Source: Corella eumyota (Eukaryota > Chordata > Ascidiacea > Phlebobranchia > Corellidae). From it: DNA of 64,000 nt. This document shows, piece after piece, positions 37,598 to 47,319 of this stretch (the stretch's first letter is position 1; every line of letters begins with the position of its first letter). A program made the position numbers and the translations under genes. The notes under the pieces are model-generated. The model was not told the origin of the DNA, did not search any database, and worked only from the letters and a program-made list of their open reading frames with translations. The stretch is taken from the NCBI GenBank assembly GCA_963082875.1, contig OY720097.1, positions 4,658,501-4,722,500 of the forward strand, written 5' to 3'.

Positions 37598-39791
37598 TTA
37601 ATGAGAAATAGACGATCTTTTAACTATAATGATTCCCTTTATTCTAATTTCGCACACCGGGCATTTTTTAAACATAGGTAAACACATAAAACACAATACC
37701 AAATGACCGCATGAGATAAACACAACATTTGCAACTCTTATTCTGCACGATTTACATGACCGTAACTTTTCGAGACTTCGCAATTCCTCCAAAGTGCTAG
37801 TTGGCGCACTTTGGGTCGGGGGCGATGCCGAAAACAATGAAGAAGAAATGGTTTGCATAGAAACAGATTGATTTTTAGAATTTTTCTTGGTTTGGGCAAG
37901 AAGAGATTCAACTAACGCCAAACAGTTTGAAAATGTTGTATTGGTCAATTCGAATTGTCTAAATATTTAATTTTAACAGTTTTTATAATTTTTTACATGC
38001 ATTGTTTTAATATATTTTGCTCATTAAGATATTCTACTTATTATATGAGTTAAATTATTGTAATTTTACCTGTAAAAAGCTTGTTTTATTTCATTTATTA
38101 AATAACCCATCATTTTTGCATCGTCTAGAAAGGGAAAATTTCTCATTGCGTGTTTGGCTCTTTCCTTCCTATCTTTAATTTCTTTTTGAGGGTCAATAAT
38201 CAGGAGTGCACTGCTAAAAAAAATAATATTAATTATTGGTGTATTTTTATTAAATCCATATTAATCTAGTTTGTTTTAAACATTATCTACCTCGTTAACG
38301 TTAAACTAGTGGCAAACATTTTTTTAACAAACTCTGGTCCCTTAGATTGCAACAAGAATTCACATCTGTAAATTAAAATTTTTGGAAGTTATAAATGTTA
38401 AATTTAAATTTGTAAATAAGAGAATTATCTTTAGAAAAATGTTAACTTACTCAGGAAACCACTTGGCGTGTTCAAACCAAGGATCATCTGATGTCTCCCA
38501 GTTTTGTAAACCTCCATTGCAATACCAGCACTTTACTCTATCTCGATTACCTAAAATCATTAAATTAAATTGTAAAATGTAACACTAATTTAACAAAATT
38601 TATGCTAATGACTTTTTTAAGTACTTACCAAGATAGAACATTCCAGCTTCAGCAATCTGATGCGGTGTTGCTCGAATTCGATAACCTGGCCAGTTGTTGT
38701 TGTCCAAAAACGTTTGCTCACGTGATTCAGTAATACCCATATGTGGATTTGCAGGGTTATGGCATGGAAACATAGTTTGCAAGTTAGTTGGTAATTGTTG
38801 GGAAAATTGATTTTGGTAAGACTCTTGTGTGTTGTTAATACTGGCACTTGATTGTGTCGTATTAACTGCATTACTTGGTAAAACCAAATTAACACCACCA
38901 TTTTGCCTCGTTGATAACCTTCGCGTATGAACAGGAGAGGAATTTGCTTTGATTTTGCATCCTAACAAACCAAATACAAACAAATATTAAGTTTTTTATA
39001 TTAACGTCTACCACGTAACCATTGCCTTTAACGTTCTCAACAGTATTTACTTTACTTACCTAATGGAATATTTCTTTCGACTGTTCCTGTCACCATTTCA
39101 CATCCTGTTAAGTGCCAGTCATTTGATTTTGGATTGTCTGTTAACGTCCAGTCTTCCACTGTTTTCCCGCACCTAAAACACAAACAACGTCAAACTTTAA
39201 ACATGAGCATGATAACAATGTAACATTACACACTGCATTATGAAAATTTGTGTATAAAATAACTTACCCAAAGCATTTAACTCTGTCTTTATATCCTGTG
39301 TAGTAGAATCCAGCTGCTGCTAAATCCATGTAATCTACCGGCACGTGAGTTGGATATTTTTTAAAAGTCGTGAGTCTGTAAATTTCGTTGTCCGGATTGC
39401 CTAATAAAAAATTAATGATACGTTTAAAAGAAGATAGTTTTAATACATTAATATTTTTACAACATAAATAAAGATACGGTCTACTGCAAATTGTAGTAAG
39501 TACATTGTGAACGAAAATAATTACAGTCCACAAAAAAATCGAAATTTTGCAGATGTAAATATATATCCATTTATTTATATTCTGCTTGTTTATGCAGTAG
39601 CCCCTATATTTAATTTCAAATAGACCTTTTACATGGTAACTTACGCCGTTATTAATAAGTAGAATATAAAACTATCAACAAATGAGCTTACCTGGGATAA
39701 TATAAACACATCGCTGTCCTGGTGGGTCTTTTGAAGCACGCATACAATGCCCATCACTTTCAATATCACTTCTTATTCTACGCATCAACAT
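37598..39791 (-). CDS. IAP4: inverted mosaic IAP, two BIRs, UBA-like segment, RING with altered tail
   Basis: Eight exons: 39791-39692, 39400-39268, 39172-39060, 38961-38629, 38550-38451, 38365-38291, 38213-38070, 37958-37598; 452 residues. Exons 1-5 with their introns closely match IAP2/3 ([14 protein letters not shown] start, BIR1 WHLTGC, BIR2 identical). Exons 6-8 match IAP1 instead ([34 protein letters not shown]). Exon 6 is short, giving a compressed post-BIR2 linker. The UBA loop reads MMGYLINEI rather than MGFSE. RING zinc ligands are intact (CKSC, SCGH, LCFMC, CPVC), but the tail continues [14 protein letters not shown] instead of the conserved K-T-F/Y-L/I-S end, which in vertebrate IAPs supports RING dimer activity. 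Exon 4 uses a TTAG acceptor inside sequence that is coding in IAP2/3; the phase is kept. The coding length is open, so it may be functional. Confidence 0.9.
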
Positions 39792-41214
39792 TCTGTTCAG
39801 TACTAGTCGCTATGTTTGTTTAAAATATCATATAAGCCACTACAAGATGGCTCTCTTTTATATAGTTGTTAGTTGTTGACTAAGAAAAAAGGGAATTAAG
39901 CGTGTTTGAACAACGGTTTCCTGACTGAACAACGGTTTTGAAGTTTTGACTTTGATTTAGAAAATTTTTTTTTTAATTTTTTAGTTTCGAGTAGTTTAGA
40001 ATTATCACACGTGAATTTTGACTAAAAAACGGTAAAGGGCGTGTAATTTACCCCATTTTATATTAATTATTTTTTCTAAAAATAGCCTAAAATTTTTGTT
40101 TAAAATTTTATTTGTTTCGACAGCAAAACGCTATTATTAAATTTAATGCAACTATTTTATAGCACGAAGGCTTACTGATACATTTAAGTTTTCAGTCAGA
40201 TGTTGCAAATGTTGATTAGACAAAGCCTCTTGTCAGTCGCACGTGTTTAACGTCATTCGTTTTTTATATGATTCAAAAGTCAACAATAAAGACCCGTTTA
40301 CAGTAAGCCCGTGCGTCGCGCATAACCTAAAATTTTACGTTTGTTCTATTATGTCAAGAATTCCCCCCAAAATCCTTTGTTGTCTCTTCGCGTTGTTTGC
40401 AAGCGCGCTAAAAAGGCAACTTTATTTCGAAATATGAAGTTATAGAGGTTAACACCGCAGAGTAAATATACGTCATCAACATTTTATAAATAAATAACAT
40501 CAAATATTACTAATAAATACGTTAAACTAAATTAGTTCGGGTATATTTTTTAATTAACACCTACATTGACATATATTCTGACTGTAGGTGCATCTCAAAA
40601 AATAAAATATGTTAAGTTTTAAAAATTTACTGAAAATAAGGTAAAAAATTTATTTTTAATAAAAAAATTATTTTATTTGGGAAACGTATACGTAAGACCT
40701 TTAAGACCATAAAAATGATAAAATTTAACACAATTGTTGTTAACGTGACGTTGTGTAATGGCAACAAACAAATCTGTTTTTTTTTCAAGTTTAAAAGTTG
40801 TTAAAAAAAATTGCACAACCCTAAACTTATAAAATTTTAAAATAGTTGCTACGAAGTCATTCTTTTAACCCGGTGGTAGTTTTAAAAAAAATTACAAACA
40901 TATAATTCCCCGGTTTAAAATACCCAAACATTTCTCCTAGCCGGCTTATGAATATTGCATCATTTGTTTTGTTATTTTGTAAAGCGTAATACCTTTAACG
41001 TTATAATAATAATATAATTAATAAATACGTAGTTAAAAAAAACAAATAAATTAAAAAAAAACGCATTTTTAAACGTTTTTTTAACAGTTTTTATTTTAAA
41101 TTTGTTACGTCACACCAAAGCGGCAAACAAAAAAGAGCCTAGATCGGGGAATCACCTTACAAATTCACGCGAAAAATACCAGGGGATTACCCTGTAATTT
41201 TTACATGACTGAAA
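39792..41214. other. Divergent region between IAP4 and IAP5
   Basis: The first 330 bp are the inverted copy of the IAP2/3 promoter. No gene seen in the remainder, which is AT-rich with short frames. Confidence 0.55.
39856..39864 (-). promoter_or_regulatory. TATA box of IAP4
   Basis: TATATAAAA on the minus strand, followed by GAGAGCC, about 65 bp before the IAP4 start. It is copied with the IAP2/3 promoter. Confidence 0.6.
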
Positions 41215-41224
41215 TATATAAAAA
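41215..41224 (+). promoter_or_regulatory. TATA box of IAP5
   Basis: TATATAAAAA, 88 bp before the start codon. Confidence 0.55.
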
Positions 41225-41302
41225 AGTCTTCTGTTAGTGAATTTTAACCATAGGAATTAAAATAAGAAAGCATATTTTTGTAAATATCTGTAAATAGTTG
41301 GA

Positions 41303-43882
41303 ATGGCAGCGGTAAGTTGTTTACGTTATGTAGAATCAGATGGTCGCGGTATTGCTAATGCTAAGGATCCACCAGGACAAAGATCAATTTACATACAACC
41401 AGGTAAAATAATATAGCTACCAACTTTTTAACAAGTGTTCTAGCTGTTTTAACTTATGTATGAATGCTATAGATCGTGTTATAGTGAAATTATATCATAT
41501 GTAATGATGTTTAAATGTTAAGGTAGTTATTTTTTTTATCATGCATAATTAGGTGTAATACATAGTTAATTTATTACAGCTAAACTGTGTTTTGTAACAA
41601 TAATATTAACATCTAAAAAAACATATAAATAACTTTAACTAAGGTTTGTTATAACACAGAATAAATTTGTATATTTTTAAAGTAGGCTATTATGGTCACC
41701 GATGCGTAAAAGAGTTAAACAAAAAAGGCAAATTTTCATTTTTTTATAAACAGGTGAGCCCGAGAAAGAGAGTTACCGGTTAGTAACATTCAATAAATAT
41801 CCAAGACATGTACCTGTAAAAACAAGACAACTAGCTAAATTTGGTTTCTACTACACTGGGTTCAAAGATCGCGTCAAGTGTTTCAGGTATGTTAAAATTG
41901 TCGCTTAACATAGCAAGCCTCGATCGGTTAATAATGTAATGTAATTTCCTATAGAATAATTAACATTTAATTGAATTTTGAATGTAAGATTTTGAATGTA
42001 AGTGAATTTTGTACTTAACGCTTCTTAAAAAAGCTCTCGTGCTTTACCGTCCCAAGTTTTTTTTCGAGAACCGTAAAGCACACATGATCCAGAAAGTTGT
42101 ATTGATAAATAGAATGTTTTATTCAGCTGTGGGCATTGTGTTGACGATTGGACTTTGGGCGATCAGACGAACGACCCGAGATGGCATTCAGTAAATTGTA
42201 ATTTCGTCAAAGGAACTGATACTACGAATATTCCAATGTTTTCAGGTTAGTATATATTACTATTATAAAACATCATAATACATAATCAATGCAAATAAAC
42301 AGCTAGACAAAAATTTAATTTTTAATTTTACCATTTTTTTAATTTTTAGGTTGCTTCAGCCAAAACCTTCGATTCGCAACGAATTTTTGTTTAACACAAA
42401 CCCCAAGTACAAGTAGAACTGGCGGTGATGTATTGATGAACACTGAACTCCGTGTGAACGAATCATCCTCTAACGTAAACTTGCTGCAAAGTGGTGCAAC
42501 TTTCCATCCAAATCAAGTAATACAATCAAGTCCTCCTACTCTACCGTCTGACTCTTTATTTCCATGCAACAACCCAGTCAATCCACACATGCGGAGCACA
42601 GAATTAAGACTGCAGACATTTACCGATAGCAACCAATGGCCGTCTGACAGAATATCGGCAACGCCAAAGCAAATCGCAGAAGCAGGCCTATTTTACTTAG
42701 GTAAGAATTATAATAGACACATTCTTACATACAATAAGTTGGGTTAATAACTTTATATGTAAAACAGTTGTTAAAATTTAATTGCATATATTTAAATTTC
42801 GATTTTTTTAAAGGTAGTCGAGATAGAGTTAAATGCTGGTATTGTAACGGAGGTTTACAAAACTGGGAGACATCAGACGATCCTTGGTTTGAGCACGCCA
42901 AGTGGTTCCCTGAGTAAGTATTTAAAATCATGTTAAAGATAATATGACAGTTATAAGATAGACAACTTTTACTTATGAAACCCTGTTTTTTAGATGTGAG
43001 TTTGTTCTTAAATCAAAGGGATTGCAGTTCGTTGAAAATGTTGTGGCCCAATACCCTAACATTCAACGACCAACCCCATTCGTTCAATCAACAAACCACC
43101 AACGTGATATGCCAAGCTCTTCACAACAGTAAGTTTTTTATACACAAACCATGTTATATAACTTTACTGTGAACCTAAGCGACGTTATATAGTACCTGAC
43201 AGGCTCTAACTGTGCATTTTTTTAACAGACCACAAATCATCGATCCCCAGCAAGAATTGAATAAACAAACTAAAGTCGTTGAAGAAGCAATGCAGACATC
43301 GGAATTGGTCAGTAGTGCAAAACTTATGGGCTTCAGCGACATTAAAATTAAAAGTGTCCTGATCAAGTACGTATAAACATCTGTTGTAACATCTTATACA
43401 ATAAGGTTTGGATAGTATTATTTCTAAGACTTATTAATAACCATTGGTTAAAATAGCATTTGCAAGGTATTTCACCCAGAATAGTAACTTGTATTTTTCT
43501 TGACCACTTTTTTCTCTCTTTTTTTAGAGAATACCAACAACACAGCCGCTTGTTTTCTGACGTCACATCATTGGTTAATGCTTTAATTCAGTCGGAAAAC
43601 AGTGCCCGACCAAGCGAAGATGTAAATTCGCAGATGGAATCGCAGTCACCCGAAATACCCCCTAAAAATAAAGCTTCCATCGGAGCTGCTGGTAATTTAA
43701 CTGATGATATCCGTAACTTGGAAGCTCAAAAGCTTTGCAAAAACTGCAATATACGAATGGCAAACGTTGTTTTGTTGCCATGTGGTCATTTAGCTTGTTG
43801 TGCTGAATGTAGTGGTAGGGTACACAATTGCCCAGTATGCAAGACAAAAATTAGCGAAATTATAAATTGTTACCTTGTTTAA
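41303..43882 (+). CDS. IAP5: two-BIR, UBA-like, RING inhibitor-of-apoptosis protein
   Basis: Eight exons: 41303-41402, 41754-41886, 42127-42245, 42350-42700, 42814-42913, 42994-43128, 43229-43366, 43528-43882; 476 residues. Exon 1 carries [17 protein letters not shown]1 has CFSC and WHSVNC, with two extra residues before NDPRW compared with the other copies. The linker is Ser/Gln/Asn-rich. BIR2 is very close to the others (CWYC, DDPW, HAKWFPEC). The UBA-like part reads [11 protein letters not shown]. The RING has CKNC, PCGH, CAEC and CPVC, and ends EIINCYLV, an altered tail. The protein is more diverged from IAP2/3 than IAP1 is in the linkers, but the BIR2 zinc exon is nearly unchanged. An E3 ligase role is inferred from the family. 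Confidence 0.94.
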
Positions 43883-44243
43883 GTATTTTTATTACACATG
43901 TTTTTAATGGGTTTACCTTTTATATTAGAGTGTCACAAAATTCCTATTTTTGTAAATAGCGTTTATTTTATGTTAAAATCTAATAGCTAACTGTTATTTG
44001 TTGATGCGCTTGCTTAATTTTAAAATTGAAAATAGTATCTGTAGAACATAATATTCAAATTTTTATCGATATCTTTTCGAAAAACACAAAACAATTAATT
44101 TATAAATATTGATGTCATTTTATGAGACCATGTAAAACAACATTAAGACACTGTTTTATCCAAGTATTATGTATTTTAACTACGTAAATGAAACAGTTTA
44201 AAAAAACAAATTTTCAACTTTAAATATAATAAATAAACACCAA

Positions 44244-45054
44244 TTATGGTGCAGAATCGGGACAACAAAATATATTTCCCTTTATTTCCCCGAAATGGGT
44301 TTCGAAAAAGCCCAGGCCCCATTCCGCTACCCCATAAGTTTCAATGTGTCTAATTCCAGGCGACTGAGTTGTTCCAATGAATGTCCAGTCGTTGTATTCG
44401 TCACTGTATTGAAAAAAACTTCTTTTTTACACTAAAGAGAGTTTTATATTTTCTATTTCACAAAAATTAGTAAATATTAGAAAAAAAATTAATTGCTCAA
44501 AAAGTATGTTTAACACAAGACCGTAAGACTTTGTAAAAAAGCAGTTGCGTATGCATAAATTATCATTTATATAAATATTTTGTTGTGTTCTGTATTTTAA
44601 AATACATTTGCTAAATGATTACCTTATTGGAGTCCAGTGACCGCCGGTAATCAACCCAGTAATTGTTGGAATATTGTCTCCGTTTGGAAATATCTCGTCA
44701 TAGGTACATATAACTTGATTGCGAAAAAAGCAGAATTGCTGGGCGTCGTTGTAAGACATTCCCAGAAGATTGCCCGGATAGTTAAAGTGGTTTGTTTGTG
44801 TATCGTCTGTAAGTAAGAAGCTTAACGTAAAACAAGTTCAAAACAAAAATTTCTCAATTTAAGGAAAATCAATTACTAAATCTGTTGATGTAAGTGTTAT
44901 ATCTGGCTATAAGCGCATCGACTCTGTCTTCTAAATTTTGTAGGCAGTTTGTCCAGTTGCTGACAGTCGATGGTAAGCTTGCCAGCATACCTGTGCCTTG
45001 ATTGGCATTACTTTTACCAAAAAACAAAACTACTAAAATAAGAATTGATTTCAT
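44244..45054 (-). CDS. Small secreted protein A, family not recognised
   Basis: Three exons: 45054-44877, 44806-44623, 44403-44244; 173 residues. A clear signal peptide (MKSILILVVLFFGKSNA) is followed by a short helical region with SNWTNCLQNLEDRV. The domain contains FNYPGNLLGMSYNDAQQFC, NQVICTYDEI, ITGLITGGHWTPI, NDWTFIGT, EWGLGFFE and a NIFCCPDSAP end. Five cysteines and several Trp/Gly positions are shared with protein B, 0.6 kb away, with identical exon phases. The Y-x-x-A-x-x-F-C-x(5)-[VL]-x-C pattern is faintly reminiscent of lectin- or Link-like folds, but that is only a guess. Its role is unknown. Confidence 0.85.
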
Positions 45055-45066
45055 GTCCTATGTCAG

Positions 45067-45411
45067 ATGGTTAAACTAAATGAAAATAGAGTATTCGTTT
45101 TCTATTCTCTTATTCAGTGCTCCCATGCGCATTTTAAAGCTTCCGCTAAGGAAGTCAAGGTTTGTTCTAACCTGCCTTTAAAGAAAAACACAACTTACTC
45201 TATAATCTACCGCATATGTACTCGCCGTGAGGTTAAATTAGTTACAGAGTATAACAATACAAACTGCTCCTCTTTAGAGAGAAGTGGTGTAAACGGAAAC
45301 GTATTGTTTTGCATTGCTTCGTGCGGGACGATACAGAAGTGGCAGCATTTCAGCGCCAGTGCTAGGGTTTATGAATCATATGTAATTGTCCCAGACGATC
45401 TGTTGCACTAA
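45067..45411 (+). CDS. Open frame of 114 codons, possible terminal exon of an unrecognised gene
   Basis: The frame is open from an ATG at 45067, but a good acceptor (TTCTCTTATTCAG, ending at 45117) suggests that coding may really begin at CSHAHFKASAKEV with a missing upstream exon. Five cysteines are spread through it, and it ends SYVIVPDDLLH. An AATAAA signal follows about 95 bp after the stop, and the local base composition is less AT-rich than its surroundings. It starts 13 bp from, and opposite to, secreted protein A. No family was recognised. Confidence 0.3.
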   Translation: MVKLNENRVFVFYSLIQCSHAHFKASAKEVKVCSNLPLKKNTTYSIIYRICTRREVKLVTEYNNTNCSSLERSGVNGNVLFCIASCGTIQKWQHFSASARVYESYVIVPDDLLH

Positions 45412-45653
45412 TTAGATACCAATTGCGGTTTTATCGTCTTATATTTAAATGCTATGTGTCTGTGCCTTTTTGTGCGTAAAGGCAAACGCTGTATATGCAA
45501 TAGAAAATAAACTATGATATCTACTATCAAACTTTTAGATAATTAAAGCGAAACTTTTCAAATGCTGATATATATTTCGGTTTTTATTTTTCACATCTAT
45601 GTATACGACAAACCCGTTTACAAAATTAACAAAATACAGTACGCTTAATTGCA

Positions 45654-46313
45654 TTACAATAGAGGACAGCAATAAATATTTCCTTTAACTGATGTCAATG
45701 CAACTCCAGATTCGGTATCTGCCAAACCCCAAGGTGGAACGTCTCCGTTTTCGGCAATGTACAAATCTCCAGTGTCCGTTGTCCCAACACTGATCCAATC
45801 GTTATAAGTAAATCTAAATAAAAAACATATTTACTTAACCTTGGGCCTACAAGAATATGCATAGTGGTTGTTATAGAATGTACCGTATTGGGGCCCAGTG
45901 TTCGCCAGCAATAGCACCTGTAATAACAGGCATAGTATCCCCGACCGGAATAATGTCGGCGGGATTGCAGAGAATTTGGTTTTTAAAATAACAAAACTGC
46001 TCTGCTTCGTTGTAGCCCATTCCAAAATTGTTTCCAGGAAAATTGTAGTGGTTAACGTTTTCCACATCTAAAAAGTAAATAGTTTTTAAGAGATTGTACA
46101 AAAAATGTAACAAATAATTCAGTAATTACTATATCTGTTATTGTAATTTTCGAAATCTTGCTTGAAATTTATAACTTTCACTTCTAGGTCGGCAAGACAA
46201 CTTGTCCAATTGCTTAGAACCATAGGGAAGCCTTCTAAAATGTCTTGAACTTCGGAAAAGGCATAGTTAGAGTCGATATGGAACAAAACCAGAAATACAA
46301 CACACAACCTCAT
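45654..46313 (-). CDS. Small secreted protein B, paralogue of A
   Basis: Three exons: 46313-46130, 46067-45884, 45813-45654; 175 residues. Signal peptide MRLCVVFLVLFHIDSNYA, then LSNWTSCLADLEVKV, FNNRYSN-type linkage, FPGNNFGMGYNEAEQFC, NQILCNPADI, ITGAIAGEHWAPI, YNDWISVGT, PPWGLADTE and NIYCCPLL. Exon lengths 2 and 3 (184 and 160 bp) equal those of protein A, so this is a tandem duplication of a three-exon gene. An extracellular role is inferred only from the signal peptide and cysteines. Confidence 0.85.
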
Positions 46314-47319
46314 TTTTAAAATATTTAAAAAGTAAACTTTCTTCGCTATATTCTATTATAAAAATATTTTCTAAAAATGAATAAGAATTTACGCTATTAA
46401 CAATGTCTTGCCATCTTTTAAATCCTTCTTTGCTAACAGCATGATTAATCACAATACATTGAACAGCTCATAATTTATAAATCTAACCAATTGTAAGCTG
46501 ATATATTGTTTAACTGTAGAAGCTACATATTTAAAAAGGAGCAAATGTAGTCGTTTTGCGGTTGCCAATAAGAAATTTTGTCTGAAATAATTGTTTAAAG
46601 TATTGTTAATATATTTTTATTGTATTTATAACCGAAAGTTGGATTACAATCAAATAAAAAGAATAATAAAGTGTTGGTACAATTTACCCCCTTTAGAATT
46701 ATGTTTGAACGCCCCTGATATATATAATAAAGCGGGGAAAACCGAAACGTTCATAATTACTAATATAATTAATTGAGTGCTGTTATATTATTTGATTAAA
46801 TAACTTACAAGCGCAAAGTTATAATAAAAATTAATTTATTAAAATAATCATAAAATTAAATTAAATTTTTTTAACCAAATGTTTTTTAGGTAAGGACGTA
46901 CAGTATACATAAACATTTAAAATAGTTTAGTGCCGCTTGCAATAGTTAAAAATAGTTAAATAAAAAAATAAAGGCCAGTTGTAATTTTAAATATTTTAAC
47001 AATACAGTTATTCTTTTGTGTATGTGGCGATCGAACAAAAAACGACCGAAAGCTGATACGGTCTATATATAAACATTGAATAAATAAATTATGACCGCAT
47101 CGATTTCAAAAGTTTTAGCAAGCATTACAAATACCAAATTTTTAAAATATTTGTTTAATAAATAGTTGGATTGAAAAAATTTGCGCAACGAATTGCGTAA
47201 GTTTCGTACCTGTTTAAATAGCGCATATTTTTACAATCTGTTTTTTTATCGATAGATCGACCGGTCGCTAAAGCAAATAGGTCAAATGCTGGATATGATA
47301 ACTATAATAAAAAGTGTTT
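46314..47319. other. Divergent region between secreted protein B and IAP6
   Basis: No gene seen. A TATATATAAA sequence at about 47064-47073 lies 250 bp before the IAP6 ATG and could be its TATA box if a longer 5' leader is present. Confidence 0.5.

Noticed and set aside
30251-38901. Second-frame open readings ([10 protein letters not shown]... type) within exon 4 of IAP2, IAP3 and IAP4
   Set aside because: Shadows of the Asn/Gln-rich linker in another frame; they run past the real donor and carry no domain.
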